Shown in pieces: positions 24,267 through 35,131 of a stretch of 64,000 bases of DNA. The position numbers and the translations under genes were made by a program. The stretch comes from Mycolicibacterium cosmeticum (GTDB lineage Bacteria > Actinomycetota > Actinomycetes > Mycobacteriales > Mycobacteriaceae), in NCBI GenBank assembly GCA_016197365.1, contig JACPVS010000009.1, forward strand, positions 124,001 to 188,000. The letters are read 5' to 3'. Position 1 is the first letter of the stretch; each line of letters starts with the position of its first letter. Below the pieces are notes generated by a model. The model was not told the DNA's origin and did no database searches. It saw only the letters and a program-made list of their open reading frames with translations.

Positions 24267-25126
24267 CGGGGCGGGAAATACTTGATGATGCCTTCCTGCA
24301 CGACGGTCGCCACGATCTGACCGTCCGCGCCGAAGAAATGCCCGTTGCTCAACGCGCGGGAGTCGGCCGCCACCGGGGACGCCGTCGAATACAGCACCCA
24401 CTCGTCGAACCGCACCGGCCGGTGAAACCACACCGTGTGGTTCATGGTCACCGCGAAGATCCGGTCGTAACCCCACGACAGACCGTGCCGGGTGATGATC
24501 GGGTCCAGCACCGTGGTGTCCGAGGAATACACCAGCGCCGCCGCGTGCAGCACCGGATCGTCGGGCATGGGACCGTCGGCGGTGAGCCACACCCGGTTGT
24601 GGTCGAGGCGGCCACCCTTGTCGCGCATCACCCACGCGGGGTCGTTGGTGTACCGCCATTGGATGGGCTTGAGCGCCGCGACGAACAACGGCACCTTTTC
24701 CTCGTAGCCGACCAGCAGTTCGTCGATGGTGGGCAGCGTGTCCGGATGCGGCACGTCGGGGAACGGCGCGTCGTGCTCCAGGCTGCGCCCGCCGGCCAGA
24801 TGGGAGACCAGCGCGCAGCCCAGCAGCACCCCGTCCTGGGTCACGTCCACCCGGCGGTTGGCGAAGCGGCGCTCGTCGCGCAACCGAACCACCTGGAACT
24901 CCAGGTCTTTCGCCGGATCACCGCCCGCGATGAAGTGCATCGAGAGGGTGGTCGGAGGCAAGTTCTCCGGCACGGTCCGGCAGGCCGCCACGAACGCCTG
25001 CGCCATCATCTGGCCGCCGAACGTGCGGACCGGGTTGAGGCTCGGATGCGTTCCGGTGAACGCATCCTCGCCCACCCTGGTGAGATCAAGGACCGTCAGC
25101 AGTTCCTGAAGATGGTCTGCCGACAA
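24263..25126 (-). CDS. tesB: Acyl-CoA thioesterase II
   Basis: This enzyme hydrolyses medium/long acyl-CoA to free fatty acid and CoA. The 287 residues form a double hotdog: first half with RTFGGQMMAQAFVAACRTVP and HFIAGGDPAKDLEFQVVRLR, second half with ISLG-like LDPIITRHGLSWGYDRIFAV and MNHTVWFHRPVRFDEWVLY. The TTG start has GGGGGA three bases upstream. It lies nine bases downstream of pykA, the order seen for Rv1617-Rv1618, so both are probably on one transcript. Confidence 0.9.
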   Translation of the reverse strand: MSADHLQELLTVLDLTRVGEDAFTGTHPSLNPVRTFGGQMMAQAFVAACRTVPENLPPTTLSMHFIAGGDPAKDLEFQVVRLRDERRFANRRVDVTQDGVLLGCALVSHLAGGRSLEHDAPFPDVPHPDTLPTIDELLVGYEEKVPLFVAALKPIQWRYTNDPAWVMRDKGGRLDHNRVWLTADGPMPDDPVLHAAALVYSSDTTVLDPIITRHGLSWGYDRIFAVTMNHTVWFHRPVRFDEWVLYSTASPVAADSRALSNGHFFGADGQIVATVVQEGIIKYFPPR

Positions 25127-25135
25127 GAGTCCCCC

Positions 25136-26557
25136 TTACGCGTGGTCGTCCTCGCCGATCCGGTGCACATGGATCAGGTTGGTCGAGCCTACTGTGCCCG
25201 GAGGAGCGCCTGCGACGATGACCACCAGGTCGCCCCGCTTGTAGCGGCCCAGCCCCAGCAGCGACTCGTCGACCTGCTTGATCATGTCGTCGGTGGTCAG
25301 CATGTGCGGGACGATGAACGTCTCGGTGCCCCAGGTCAGGGCCAGCTGGCTGCGCACCTCGGGCAGCGGGGTGAACGCCAGCAGCGGCAGCGGGGTGTGC
25401 AGCCGGGCCAGCCGGCGCACGGTGTCCCCGGACTGGGTGAAGGCGACCAGCGCCTTCGCATCCAGGCGCTCACCGATGTCGCGGGCGGCGTACGAGATGA
25501 CGCCGCGCTTGGTGCGCGGGGTGTGGGTGAGCTGGGGTACCGCGGTGGAGTTGTCCTCGACCGCTGCGACGATGCGCGCCATGGTGCGGACGGTTTCCAG
25601 CGGGTACTTGCCCACCGAGGTCTCACCCGAGAGCATCACGGCGTCGGCGCCATCGAGGACGGCGTTGGCCACGTCGGACGCCTCGGCCCGGGTGGGACGC
25701 GAGTGGTCGATCATCGACTCCAGCATCTGGGTGGCGACGATGACTGGTTTGGCGTTCTCCCTTGCCATCTGGATGGCCCGCTTCTGTACCAGCGGAACCT
25801 CTTCGAGCGGCAGCTCGACGCCCAGGTCACCGCGGGCGACCATGATCGCGTCGAAGGCCAGCACGATCGCTTCGAGGTTGTCGACGGCCTCGGGCTTCTC
25901 CAGTTTGGCGATGACGGGGACCCGGCGCCCGACCCTGTCCATCACCTCGTGCACCAGCTCGATATCGGCCGGGGACCGCACGAATGACAGCGCCACCAGG
26001 TCGACGCCGAGCTCGAGCGCGAACTCCAGGTCGGCGATGTCCTTCTCGGACAGCGCGGGCACCGAGACATTCATGCCGGGCAGGGACAGTCCCTTGTTAT
26101 TGCTGACGCGGCCGCCCTCGGTGACGGTGCACACCACGTCGTTGCCGTCGATGTGCTCGACGATGAGACCGACGTTGCCGTCGTCGACCAGGAGCCGGTC
26201 GCCGGGAGAGGCGTCCAAAGCCAGCTGCTTGTAGGTGGTGGACACCCGGTCGTGGGTGCCCATGAAGTCGTCGACGGTGATGCGGATCGTCTCACCGGCC
26301 TGCCACAGCGTGGCGCCGGTGGCGAACCGGCCCAGCCGGATCTTGGGTCCCTGCAGGTCGGCGAGGATGCCGACCGCCCGCCCGGCGGCATCGGAAGCCG
26401 CCCGGACGTTCCGGTAGTTCTCTTCGTGGTCGGAGTGGCTGCCGTGGCTGAAGTTCAGCCGTGCGACGTCCATCCCTGCTTCGACCAGAGCCTTCACCAT
26501 CTCCTCGGTGCCGGTCGCCGGGCCGAGGGTACAGACGATTTTTCCGCGTCTATTCAC
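25136..26557 (-). CDS. pykA: Pyruvate kinase
   Basis: This glycolytic enzyme converts phosphoenolpyruvate and ADP to pyruvate and ATP in the cytoplasm. The 473 residues show RRGKIVCTLGPATG at the start, NFSHGSHSDH, the Mg-binding region AIMVARGDLGVELP, TQMLESMIDH and RAEASDVANAVLDGADAVML, in the usual order. The length is normal for actinobacteria. The GTG start has no ribosome site, and a -10-like TATGCT ends eight bases upstream. A leaderless mRNA starting at the GTG is therefore likely. tesB follows after nine bases. Confidence 0.95.
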   Translation of the reverse strand: MNRRGKIVCTLGPATGTEEMVKALVEAGMDVARLNFSHGSHSDHEENYRNVRAASDAAGRAVGILADLQGPKIRLGRFATGATLWQAGETIRITVDDFMGTHDRVSTTYKQLALDASPGDRLLVDDGNVGLIVEHIDGNDVVCTVTEGGRVSNNKGLSLPGMNVSVPALSEKDIADLEFALELGVDLVALSFVRSPADIELVHEVMDRVGRRVPVIAKLEKPEAVDNLEAIVLAFDAIMVARGDLGVELPLEEVPLVQKRAIQMARENAKPVIVATQMLESMIDHSRPTRAEASDVANAVLDGADAVMLSGETSVGKYPLETVRTMARIVAAVEDNSTAVPQLTHTPRTKRGVISYAARDIGERLDAKALVAFTQSGDTVRRLARLHTPLPLLAFTPLPEVRSQLALTWGTETFIVPHMLTTDDMIKQVDESLLGLGRYKRGDLVVIVAGAPPGTVGSTNLIHVHRIGEDDHA

Positions 26558-26565
26558 GTCACGTG

Positions 26566-26571
26566 AGCATA
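26566..26571 (-). promoter_or_regulatory. -10-like box of a probable leaderless pykA transcript
   Basis: TATGCT on the minus strand matches TANNNT and ends eight bases before the GTG start. No Shine-Dalgarno sequence is present, the usual layout of mycobacterial leaderless genes. Confidence 0.4.
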
Positions 26572-26615
26572 GTCATGATCGATTCAGACGGCTATTCAGA
26601 CAGGCCGCGACGTCC

Positions 26616-28115
26616 TCACACAACCGCCAGTGGCAGGGTTCCCGGCCGCACCGGCGCGGGCAGATCCGACTCCCCCATCAGGAACGCGTCGACGGCGTGC
26701 GCCGCGCTGCGCCCCTCCGCGATCGCCCACACGACCAGCGAGGCGCCGCGATGCGCGTCACCGCAGACGAACACCCCCGGCGCATCGGTCTGCCAGTCCG
26801 AGCCGCACGAGACGGTGCCGCGCCTGGTCAGCGCCAGGTCCAGCCCGCCCAGCAGGGCCATGTGCTCGACGCCCTCGAAGCCGATCGCCAGCAGCGCGAG
26901 ATCGCACGGGATCTCCAGCGGCTCGCCGACCGGGGTGATGACCCGGCGCCCGTTGGCGTCGCGTTCGACCTTGACCTCGGCGATCTCCATCGCGCGGACG
27001 TTGCCGCGACCGTCGTCCACGAAGCGCTGGACGGCGACCTCGAACCGTCGCGCGCCGCCCTCGGCGTGCGCGGGCGAAGTCCGCAGCACCAACGGCCACG
27101 TGGGCCACGGGCTCAGGCTCTCGTCACGCAGTCCGGGCGGTTCCGGGTTGTAGTCGAGTTGGGTGACCGAGACCGCGCCCTGCCGGTGCGCGGTGCCCAG
27201 GCAGTCCGCGCCGGTGTCACCGCCACCGATGATCACCACATGCTTGCCCGCCGCGGACAGCTCCGAGGCGCCGTCGCCCTCGCATTCCTTGTTGGCCGGC
27301 ACCAGATGCTCCATCGCCAGGTGCACACCGTTAAGGTGACGGCCCTCGACGTCGTTGTCGCGGGCACGCAATGCCCCCACCGCCAGCACCACGGCGTCGT
27401 ACTGTTCGCGCAGCCGCTCGACCGTGAGGTCGACGCCCACCTCACAGTCGGTGACGAAACGTGTTCCCTCAGCCTGCATCTGGCTCAGCCGCTGATTGAG
27501 CGTCGCCTTCTCCAGCTTGTACTCGGGGATGCCGTAGCGCATCAGGCCACCGATGCGGTCGTCGCGCTCGTAGACGGTGACGTGGTGCCCGGCCCGGGTG
27601 AGTTGTTGTGCCGCAGCAAGACCCGCGGGTCCCGACCCGACCACCGCGACGCTCTTGCCGGTGGAGATGGCCGAGGGCTGCGGTTCCACGGTGCCCGCCA
27701 GCCACGCCTGGTCGACGATGGTCTGCTCGATGCGCTTGATGGTGACACTGCCGCCGGTCTGTTCGTCGGCGATGGACAGCACGCAGGCCGCCTCGCACGG
27801 CGCCGGGCACAGCCTGCCGGTGAACTCCGGGAAGTTGTTGGTGGCGTGCAGCCGGTCGCTGGCGGCGTCCCACCGGCCGCGACGCACCAGGTCGTTCCAT
27901 TCCGGGATGAGGTTGCCCAGTGGACAACCCGCAGTGCCCGAGTGGCAGAACGGGATACCGCAGTCCATGCAGCGCCGTGCCTGCTGGGAGACCTCGGCGG
28001 TGCGCTGGTGCGGTTCCTGCGATTCGTAGACCTCGTGCCAGTCCCCGACGCGTTCGTCGACGGCACGCTTGGCCGCCTCCACCTTGGTGACCTTCAGGAA
28101 TCCGGTGGGATCAGC
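26616..28115 (-). CDS. gltD: Glutamate synthase (NADPH) small subunit
   Basis: This flavoprotein subunit passes electrons from NADPH through FAD and iron-sulfur centres to the large GOGAT subunit. The 499 residues have the N-terminal Cys-rich domain ([29 protein letters not shown]), a first dinucleotide fold [17 protein letters not shown] and a second [19 protein letters not shown] 28115 overlaps the gltB stop and has GGAGG six bases upstream, so gltB and gltD are translationally coupled. In M. tuberculosis gltBD lie elsewhere; as recalled, other fast growers keep them beside pykA as here. Confidence 0.94.
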   Translation of the reverse strand, partial: ADPTGFLKVTKVEAAKRAVDERVGDWHEVYESQEPHQRTAEVSQQARRCMDCGIPFCHSGTAGCPLGNLIPEWNDLVRRGRWDAASDRLHATNNFPEFTGRLCPAPCEAACVLSIADEQTGGSVTIKRIEQTIVDQAWLAGTVEPQPSAISTGKSVAVVGSGPAGLAAAQQLTRAGHHVTVYERDDRIGGLMRYGIPEYKLEKATLNQRLSQMQAEGTRFVTDCEVGVDLTVERLREQYDAVVLAVGALRARDNDVEGRHLNGVHLAMEHLVPANKECEGDGASELSAAGKHVVIIGGGDTGADCLGTAHRQGAVSVTQLDYNPEPPGLRDESLSPWPTWPLVLRTSPAHAEGGARRFEVAVQRFVDDGRGNVRAMEIAEVKVERDANGRRVITPVGEPLEIPCDLALLAIGFEGVEHMALLGGLDLALTRRGTVSCGSDWQTDAPGVFVCGDAHRGASLVVWAIAEGRSAAHAVDAFLMGESDLPAPVRPGTLPLAVV

Positions 28116-31100
28116 CACGGCTAGCCTCCATGATCGCGGTGTCCACGTCGCGCCCTTCGGCTTTCGCCATCCGGGTGGCCTGCAGGACACGCTGGTAGTC
28201 GGTCGGCATGACCTTGGTGAACTGGGCGCTGCGTCGCGGCCAGTCCGAGAGCAGCGACCGGGCCACGGTGCTGTCGGTGAACTGGGCGTGCCGCGCGACG
28301 ACGTCGTGCAGCCACACCAGATCCTCGGGTTCGAGGCCCTGCAGTTCGACCATCTCGGTGTTCACCTTCGCCGGGTCCAGGCCCAGCACGAAGGCGATGC
28401 CGCCGGACATCCCCGCCGCCATATTGCGGCCGGTGTCGCCCAGCACCACCACGCGGCCGCCGGTCATGTACTCGCAGGCGTGGTCACCGACGCCCTCCAC
28501 GACGGCCAGCGCACCGGAGTTGCGGGCGCAGAACCGTTCCCCGGCCCGGCCGCGCAGGAACACCTCACCGGAGGTGGCGCCGAACACCAGGGTGTTACCG
28601 GCGATGACGTTGTCCTCGGGCAGGAACAGCACGTCGTCGGGCGGCCGGACGATCACCCGCCCACCGGAAAGGCCCTTGCCCACATAGTCGTTGGCGTCGC
28701 CGACGAGCTCCAGGGTGATCCCCGGTGGCAGGAACGCGCCGATCGACTGTCCCGCCGACCCGGTCAGGGTGACGTGGATGGTGTCGTCGGGCAGGCCGGT
28801 GGCGCCGTAGCGCCGCGTGACCTCGGCGCCGAGCAGGGTGCCGACGGTGCGGTTGACGTTGCGCACCGGCAGTTCCAGCCGAACCGGGTGGGCATCCTCC
28901 AGCGCTCCCTCGGCCAACTGGATCAAGGTCCGGTCGAGCGCCTGATCCAATCCGTGGTCCTGATCCCGCAACCGGCGGCGCTGCGTCAGTTTGGCGCCGT
29001 GCGCATCGGTCGGCTGGGTGAAGATGGGGCTGAGGTCCAGCCCTTCGCTCTTCCAGTGCGCGACGCCCTGCGCGGTGTCGAGGACCTCGACCCGGCCGAT
29101 CGCCTCGTCGAGGCTGTGGAATCCGAGTTCGGCGAGGTAGGTCCGGATGTCCTCGGCGATGAAGCGGAAGAAGTTCTCCACGAATTCCGGCTTGCCGTTG
29201 AAGCGGGCCCGCAGTTCGGGGTTCTGCGTGGCCACCCCCACCGGGCAGGTGTCGAGGTGACACACCCGCATCATGATGCAGCCCGCGACCACCAGCGGCG
29301 CCGTCGCGAACCCGTATTCCTCGGCCCCGAGCAGAGCCGCCACCATGACGTCGCGCGCGGTCCGCATACCACCGTCGCACTGCACGGTGATGCGGTCGCG
29401 TAAACCGTTGAGCACCAACGTCTGCTGGGTGTCGGCCAGGCCGATCTCCCACGGTGCGCCCGCATGCTTGAGGCTGGTCAACGGCGCCGCGCCGGTGCCG
29501 CCGTCATAGCCGGAGATGAGCACCACGTCGGCGTGCGCCTTGGAGACGCCGGCCGCGACGGTGCCGACGCCGACCGAACTGACCAGCTTCACGTGGATGC
29601 GGGCCTGGTCGTTGGCGTTCTTCAGGTCGTGGATCAGCTGCGCCAGATCCTCGATCGAGTAGATGTCGTGGTGCGGCGGCGGCGAGATGAGACCCACGCC
29701 CGGCGTGGAGTGCCGGGTCTTGGCGACGTTCGGGTACACCTTGTAGCCCGGAAGCTGCCCGCCCTCACCGGGTTTGGCGCCCTGAGCCATCTTGATCTGG
29801 ATGTCGGTGGCGTTCACCAGGTAGTCGCTGGTGACTCCGAACCGGCCCGACGCCACCTGCTTGACGGCACTGCGCCGCTTCGGATCGTACAGCCGGTCGA
29901 CGTCTTCACCTCCCTCGCCACTGTTGGACCGCCCGCCGATGCTGTTCATGGCGATGGCCATGGTCTCGTGCGCCTCGGCGGAGATCGAGCCGTAGCTCAT
30001 CGCCCCGGTGTTGAACCGGGCCACGATCGAGTCGACGGGTTCGACGTCCTCCAGCGCGACCGGCGGCCGGACCCCCTGCTTGAACTCGAACAACCCGCGC
30101 AGCGCACCGCCCTCGCGGTTGAGCCGGTTCACTTCGTCGGAGTACTGGGCGAAGATGTCGCGGCGGGCGGTGCGGGTCGAATGCTGCAGCAGGAACACCA
30201 CTTCCGGGGTGAACAGGTGCAGCTCTCCTTCCCGGCGGAAGGCGTATTCGCCACCCACCTCGAGCCGGCGGTGCACCCGCTCGGTGGGGTTCTCCGGGTA
30301 GGCCCGGCGGTGCCGCAGCTTGACCTCCTCGGCGAGCACGTCCAGGCCGACCCCACCGAGCTGGCTGGGGGTGCCCGCGAAGTACTCGTCGATGATGTCG
30401 CGGTTGATGCCGATGGCCTCGAACGCCTGCGCACCGGTGTAGGACGCGACGGTCGAGATGCCCATCTTGCTCATCACCTTCATGACGCCCTTGCCCAGCG
30501 CCTTGAGGTAGTTGCGCACCGCGGTGCCCGGCTCGATGCCGGTCAGCTCGCCCTCGCGGATCAGGTCCTCGATGGATTCGAAGGCCAGGTAGGGGTTGAC
30601 CGCCGCGGCGCCGAAGCCGATGAGCATGGCGATGTGATGCACTTCGCGGGCGTCACCGCTTTCCACCACCAGGGCGACGCTGGTGCGTTCCTTGGTGCGG
30701 ACCAGATGGTGGTGCACCGCCGAAACCGCCAGCAGGGACGGGATGGGCGCCTTGGTGTGATCGGAGTCGCGGTCCGAGATGACCAGTGTGCGGGCACCTT
30801 TCGCGATGGCCTCACAGGCCCGGGCCCGCAGGTCCTCCAGCGCCTCGGCCAGGCCTTCGCCACCGCGTTCGACGTCGTAGAGGGCCCGCAGCACCGCGGT
30901 GCGCAGGCCGGGTTGCTCACCGTCGTCGTTGATGTGCACGATCTTGCTGAGCTCGTCGTTGTCGAGCACCGGCCAGGCCAACATGATCTGGCGCACCGAG
31001 GCCGCGGTCGGCTCCAGCAGGTTCTGTTCGGGGCCCATGACCCGGCCCATCGAGGTGACCACCGCCTCGCGGATGGCATCCAGGGGCGGGTTGGTCACCT

Positions 31101-32667
31101 GGGCGAAGAGTTCGACGAAGTAGTCGTAGAGCAACCGGGACCGTTGCGAGAGAACCGCCGTCGGGGTGTCGGTGCCCATCGAGCCGAGCGGTTCGCCACC
31201 GGAAGCGGCCATCGGGGTGAGCAGGATGCGCAGCTCTTCCTCGGTGTACCCGAAGGACACCTGCCGGCGCACCACGGACTCGTGGTTCGGCTGCACGCGA
31301 GCACGATCCGGCAGTGTGGCGAGGTCGAGCAGACCGGCGTGCAGCCATTCGTCGTACGCCTCGGACGAGGCCAGTTGGTCCTTGATCTCGTCGTCGGACA
31401 CGATGCGGCCGGCGGCCGTGTCGATGAGGAACATCTTGCCGGGCTCCAAGCGGCCCTTGGCGACGACCTCGCCGCTGGGAATGTCGAGCACGCCGCTCTC
31501 GCTGGCCAGGATGATGCGGTCGTCCATGGTGCGCCACCACCGTCCGGGCCGCAATCCGTTGCGGTCCAGCACCGCACCGACGACCGTGCCGTCGGTGAAG
31601 GTGACGCACGCCGGCCCGTCCCAGGGCTCCATCAATGACGCGTGGAATTGCCAGAAGGCCCGCCGCTGCGGGCTCATCGTGGTGTTGTTCTCCCATGCCT
31701 CCGGGATCATCATCAGCACGGCATGCGGCAGGCTGCGCCCGCCCAGGTGCAGCAGTTCCAGCACCTGGTCGAACGAGGCGGAGTCCGACCCGTCGCGGGA
31801 GCAGATGGGCGAAAGCCGGCTCAGGTCACCGGGAATGAGGGCGCTGTCCAGCTTGGCCTCGCGGGCGTGCATCCGGTTACGGTTGCCGCGCACGGTGTTG
31901 ATCTCACCGTTGTGGGCGACGAAGCGGAACGGGTGCGCCAGGGGCCACGACGGGAAGGTGTTGGTGGAGAAACGGCTGTGCACGATGGCGATGGCACTTC
32001 GACAGCGCTCGTCGCGCAGGTCCGGAAAGAACTGCGGCAGTTGCATTGTCGTGAGCATGCCCTTGTAGGCGATGGTGCGGCTGGACAGCGACGGGAAATA
32101 GACTTCCGCATCCTCGGCCCGTTTACGCAGCGGATAGACCCGCCGATCCAGATCCAGGCCGCCGATCCGGCTGCCCGCACGCTCCGGAGCCGTTACGAAC
32201 AACTGCGCCATGTAGGGCATGCAACTGACCGCCGTGGAACCGACCTCGGCGCCGGCCGGGTCGACCGGCACCTCGCGCCAGCCGAGCACATCGAGGCCTT
32301 CCTCGGCGGCCAAGGCCTCGATGTGCTCGCGGGCGGCCGATCGCTCGATCGGATCCTGCGGCAGGAAGCAGATCCCGGCGGCGAAGGTGTTCTCCCCGTT
32401 CGCATTCGGTGCGGGCAACGCGAAATCGACCACCGCGGTGAGCAGTTCGACCGGCAGCTGCAGCAGGATGCCTGCGCCGTCACCACTGTTGGGTTCGGCC
32501 CCGGCGGCGCCGCGGTGTTCGAGATGCTCCAAAGCGGTGAGGCCGTCCGCGACGATGCCGTGGGTCCGACGTCCCTGGATGTCGGCGATCATGGCGACGC
32601 CGCAGGAATCGGACTCATTGTCCGGGTCGTAGAGGCCTTGCGCTTCGGGAAGTGCCGAGAACAGCAA
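28111..32667 (-). CDS. gltB: Glutamate synthase (NADPH) large subunit
   Basis: This subunit makes two glutamates from glutamine and 2-oxoglutarate in ammonium assimilation. The 1518 residues carry an N-terminal amidotransferase whose nucleophile is Cys22 in DSCGVAM after a short propeptide. A central domain follows, then an FMN-binding synthase domain with [25 protein letters not shown] and the 3Fe-4S cysteines in [19 protein letters not shown]. The C-terminal beta-helix domain contains repeated GG motifs. The TTG start has GGAGG eight bases upstream. Length and order of domains are complete. Confidence 0.95.
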   Translation of the reverse strand: MLFSALPEAQGLYDPDNESDSCGVAMIADIQGRRTHGIVADGLTALEHLEHRGAAGAEPNSGDGAGILLQLPVELLTAVVDFALPAPNANGENTFAAGICFLPQDPIERSAAREHIEALAAEEGLDVLGWREVPVDPAGAEVGSTAVSCMPYMAQLFVTAPERAGSRIGGLDLDRRVYPLRKRAEDAEVYFPSLSSRTIAYKGMLTTMQLPQFFPDLRDERCRSAIAIVHSRFSTNTFPSWPLAHPFRFVAHNGEINTVRGNRNRMHAREAKLDSALIPGDLSRLSPICSRDGSDSASFDQVLELLHLGGRSLPHAVLMMIPEAWENNTTMSPQRRAFWQFHASLMEPWDGPACVTFTDGTVVGAVLDRNGLRPGRWWRTMDDRIILASESGVLDIPSGEVVAKGRLEPGKMFLIDTAAGRIVSDDEIKDQLASSEAYDEWLHAGLLDLATLPDRARVQPNHESVVRRQVSFGYTEEELRILLTPMAASGGEPLGSMGTDTPTAVLSQRSRLLYDYFVELFAQVTNPPLDAIREAVVTSMGRVMGPEQNLLEPTAASVRQIMLAWPVLDNDELSKIVHINDDGEQPGLRTAVLRALYDVERGGEGLAEALEDLRARACEAIAKGARTLVISDRDSDHTKAPIPSLLAVSAVHHHLVRTKERTSVALVVESGDAREVHHIAMLIGFGAAAVNPYLAFESIEDLIREGELTGIEPGTAVRNYLKALGKGVMKVMSKMGISTVASYTGAQAFEAIGINRDIIDEYFAGTPSQLGGVGLDVLAEEVKLRHRRAYPENPTERVHRRLEVGGEYAFRREGELHLFTPEVVFLLQHSTRTARRDIFAQYSDEVNRLNREGGALRGLFEFKQGVRPPVALEDVEPVDSIVARFNTGAMSYGSISAEAHETMAIAMNSIGGRSNSGEGGEDVDRLYDPKRRSAVKQVASGRFGVTSDYLVNATDIQIKMAQGAKPGEGGQLPGYKVYPNVAKTRHSTPGVGLISPPPHHDIYSIEDLAQLIHDLKNANDQARIHVKLVSSVGVGTVAAGVSKAHADVVLISGYDGGTGAAPLTSLKHAGAPWEIGLADTQQTLVLNGLRDRITVQCDGGMRTARDVMVAALLGAEEYGFATAPLVVAGCIMMRVCHLDTCPVGVATQNPELRARFNGKPEFVENFFRFIAEDIRTYLAELGFHSLDEAIGRVEVLDTAQGVAHWKSEGLDLSPIFTQPTDAHGAKLTQRRRLRDQDHGLDQALDRTLIQLAEGALEDAHPVRLELPVRNVNRTVGTLLGAEVTRRYGATGLPDDTIHVTLTGSAGQSIGAFLPPGITLELVGDANDYVGKGLSGGRVIVRPPDDVLFLPEDNVIAGNTLVFGATSGEVFLRGRAGERFCARNSGALAVVEGVGDHACEYMTGGRVVVLGDTGRNMAAGMSGGIAFVLGLDPAKVNTEMVELQGLEPEDLVWLHDVVARHAQFTDSTVARSLLSDWPRRSAQFTKVMPTDYQRVLQATRMAKAEGRDVDTAIMEASRG

Positions 32668-32739
32668 CGGGGTTACCTCCGCAGTATTCGAAATGATGTC
32701 GAGGGACTGCGTCGGCCCGAAAGGTCAGTGTATCAGCGC

Positions 32740-32751
32740 AGACACGTGTCT
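32740..32751. promoter_or_regulatory. Perfect 12-base palindrome AGACACGTGTCT upstream of gltB
   Basis: It lies 73 bases before the gltB start and overlaps the stop of the DUF2752 gene. It could be an operator for gltBD; no regulator is identifiable. Confidence 0.3.
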
Positions 32752-33145
32752 ACCCACTGACAAACGTAGGGGCCAGCGGGAACCCCGGCCAGTTACGCAC
32801 CACCGTCCAGAGGGCCACTGCGGCGATGACGGTCACGGTGGCCGCGGTCGGCATCAGCTTCTGGCCGCGCCGCCACCGCACCACCAGCCACGTGAACAAC
32901 ACGGGTAACCCGACGAGCAGAAAGATGTTGTCGACCACCGCGGCGCCGACATTGCCGGTGAGCAGGTCATGGGTCATCCGCAGACCGCCGCACGCCGGGC
33001 AGTCGAAGCCCGTCAGCATCTTGAACGGGCAGCCCGGAAACAGGAATCCCGGCCGGTGCGGGTCCGCGAGGCCGATATAGGCAAGACTGCCCGCCAGCAC
33101 CGCACCGGTGCCGAGGACGCCGTAGTGCGCGGTCTTAAGTTCCAT
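32750..33145 (-). CDS. DUF2752 domain membrane protein
   Basis: This is a small membrane protein of unknown function, 131 aa, apparently the Rv1616 counterpart. It shows the DUF2752 signature FPGCPFKMLTGFDCPACGGL followed by RMTHDLLTG, with three Cys. Three or four membrane helices surround it. ATG 33145 overlaps the end of the upstream TM2 gene by 11 bases, so they are co-translated. In M. tuberculosis the pair Rv1615-Rv1616 precedes pykA; here gltBD lie between. Confidence 0.82.
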   Translation of the reverse strand: MELKTAHYGVLGTGAVLAGSLAYIGLADPHRPGFLFPGCPFKMLTGFDCPACGGLRMTHDLLTGNVGAAVVDNIFLLVGLPVLFTWLVVRWRRGQKLMPTAATVTVIAAVALWTVVRNWPGFPLAPTFVSG

Positions 33146-33527
33146 CACGCAGGGGGCGGCCCTGCGGGTCGCGGACCTTGTCGGTGAGCAACATGATGGC
33201 GTCGATGATGCCCCAGATGACCGCACCGAGACCGCAGGTGACGAGCCCGACCAGCAGCTGGGCGATGCCCAGGCCGGTGTACCCCAGATACATGCGTCCG
33301 ATGCCCACCAGGCCGAACAGCCCGAGGAGCTGCAGCAGGCCGGCGACCACCTTGGACTTGTCCGAGAACGGCTCGCCGGTCAGCGGGTGCCTGCCGTAGG
33401 GCGCCATCGGGTCGTAATAGGCGCCCGGATAGGCCGGGGGCGGGTACTGCGGCGGGTACTGCGGTCCCCCGGGCGGAGGCGGCGGGATGCTGCCCGGGTC
33501 GACACCGTAGGGCGGCTGATCGGTCAT
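33135..33527 (-). CDS. TM2 domain membrane protein
   Basis: This is a 130-residue membrane protein. A long Pro/Tyr/Gly-rich N-terminus (SIPPPPPGGPQYPPQYPPPA) is followed by a TM2 domain: KVVAGLLQLLGLFGLVGIGR, MYLGYTGLGIAQLLVGLVTC and IWGIIDAIMLL with the conserved Asp. Function is unknown. ATG 33527 begins the Pro-rich region; the GTG-type extension upstream has no support. It overlaps the DUF2752 gene and is divergent from the 13E12 gene to its right. Confidence 0.82.
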   Translation of the reverse strand: MTDQPPYGVDPGSIPPPPPGGPQYPPQYPPPAYPGAYYDPMAPYGRHPLTGEPFSDKSKVVAGLLQLLGLFGLVGIGRMYLGYTGLGIAQLLVGLVTCGLGAVIWGIIDAIMLLTDKVRDPQGRPLRDGT

Positions 33528-33686
33528 GGGTTCAGGATGCCAGAGATCGGCGTCCCGTCGAGGGCACACAGCAGATCAGATCCGACGCGCCTCCTGCACT
33601 TCGGCCGCAAACCGTGAATTCGGTTCTGTCAAGGCCTATTTCGTGATCTGTTGATGGTTTCGGGGGGCTGTGGATAACTGCGGTTC

Positions 33687-33709
33687 TTGTCGGTTGTTCG
33701 TACTAGTGT
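33687..33709 (+). promoter_or_regulatory. PafBC-type (RecA-NDp) DNA-damage promoter
   Basis: TTGTCGGTT, eight bases, TAGTGT matches the mycobacterial LexA-independent damage promoter TTGTCRGTG-N8-TANNNT in all but the last base of the first block. The -10 box ends seven bases before the GTG at 33717, so the transcript should start on or next to that GTG. This also rules out the TTG at 33687 as start codon. Confidence 0.75.
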
Positions 33710-33716
33710 TCGAAGG

Positions 33717-35114
33717 GTGGAAGGTGTCGTTGATCTGGTCGCGGTGATGGACGAACTGTCCACCGCTGGGTTCGACGACGCCACTGTCACTGAATTGTTG
33801 GATGTGCAGACAGCGTTGGAGCGGGTGTTCCGGCAGATCCCGGCCATCCAGCATCGGGTGATGGCCGCGATCAAAACCCAAGCGGGCCCGGCTGATCTGG
33901 GGGCCCGCACCTGGCGCGACGCGTTGGGCATCCGGTTACGGCTCTCGGAAGCCGAAGCAGGCCGGCGACTGGCCGACGGTGAGGTGCTCGCCCCGCGGCG
34001 CAGCGTGACCGGTGAGCCGCTGGAGCCGCTGTATCCAGCGACCTCGTCCGCCCAAGCCCGCGGGGACATCACCGGTGAGCATGTCCGGATCATTCTCAAG
34101 ACGATGCGCAAGTTGCCGGTGGGGGTGGATGAGCCGACCCGCGCCGATGCCGAGGCCCGCCTGGCCGGTTTCGCGGCGGTGCACGATCCGGGCACGCTGC
34201 GTGCGTTGGCCAAACACCTACTGGAGGTTCTCGACCCGGACGGGCCCGAACCCAATGATGACGAGGCCGCGGCGCGCCGTGAGGAGCGGCGCACGTTTGT
34301 CCTGGGTCCCCAAGACGAGGACGGCAACAGCGATTTCCACGGGACCCTGACCCCGGAGGGGCGGGCGTATCTGGAACCGGTGTTCGGCAAGCTGGCCGCG
34401 CCCGGGATGTGCAACCCCGAGGATGAGAACCCGTGCACCAGAGGCACCCCGTCGCAGGAAGCGATCGACACGGATACCCGCACGCGGGGCCAGCGCCAGC
34501 ACGACGCGCTCATCACGATCGCCCGCAACGCCCTGGCCTCCGGGGAGCTGGGCCAACACAACGGGTTGCCGGTGACGGTGGTGCTCGGGGCGAGGGTGGC
34601 CGAGTTCGCAGCGGTGACCGGGCAGGCAGTCACCGCGGGCGGGTCGCGGGTCCCGATGCGGGATGTGATCCGGATGGCCTCGCACGCCTGGTGGTGTTTG
34701 ACGGTGTTCGACGACGTGACCGGCCAACCCCTGCATTTCGGGCGGACCCGCCGCTGCGCGAGCCCCGATCAGCGCCTGGTGTTGACCTACAAGCATCGGG
34801 GGTGCACGTTCCCCGGCTGCCGGGTCCCCGCCTACGGTTGCCAGGCCCACCACGCAAAACAAGACTTCGCCAAAGGTGGGCGCACCGATATCGAACACAT
34901 GGTGCCCGCCTGCGGCCCGCACAACCGCTACGTCACCGAAAAAGGCTGGAAAACCGTCATCCACCCCGACGGGACCGTCGAATGGATCCCACCACCAGCC
35001 TTGGACACCGGCCAAGCCCGCACCAACTTCTATCACCACCCCGAACAGATCATGGGTGACAAGAACCAAGCCAGGACAAAGCGCCCGGAAACACCACCGG
35101 GAACCGCGGCATGA
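33717..35114 (+). CDS. REP13E12-type DUF222/HNH endonuclease
   Basis: This is a member of the repeated 13E12 family of mycobacteria, 465 aa counted from GTG 33717. Residues 1-300 form the DUF222 helical domain (LDVQTALERVFRQIPAIQHR, ALGIRLRLSEAEAGRRLADG). Residues 360-415 form an HNH nuclease with CTFPGCRVPAYGCQAHHAK, DIEHMVPACGPHN and a metal-binding Cys/His pattern. Role unknown; relatives are induced by DNA damage and some sit in mobile elements. The promoter is of the PafBC type and the mRNA probably leaderless. The gene ends 17 bases before the convergent DUF1206 gene. No flanking target repeats were seen. Confidence 0.88.
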   Translation: MEGVVDLVAVMDELSTAGFDDATVTELLDVQTALERVFRQIPAIQHRVMAAIKTQAGPADLGARTWRDALGIRLRLSEAEAGRRLADGEVLAPRRSVTGEPLEPLYPATSSAQARGDITGEHVRIILKTMRKLPVGVDEPTRADAEARLAGFAAVHDPGTLRALAKHLLEVLDPDGPEPNDDEAAARREERRTFVLGPQDEDGNSDFHGTLTPEGRAYLEPVFGKLAAPGMCNPEDENPCTRGTPSQEAIDTDTRTRGQRQHDALITIARNALASGELGQHNGLPVTVVLGARVAEFAAVTGQAVTAGGSRVPMRDVIRMASHAWWCLTVFDDVTGQPLHFGRTRRCASPDQRLVLTYKHRGCTFPGCRVPAYGCQAHHAKQDFAKGGRTDIEHMVPACGPHNRYVTEKGWKTVIHPDGTVEWIPPPALDTGQARTNFYHHPEQIMGDKNQARTKRPETPPGTAA

Positions 35115-35131
35115 TCAGCCGTCGGCGGTGT

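Noticed and set aside
29464..31638. 724-codon plus-strand frame opposite gltB
   Set aside because: A shadow of a certain GOGAT gene; it shows only Arg/Gly/His-rich composition without domain motifs.
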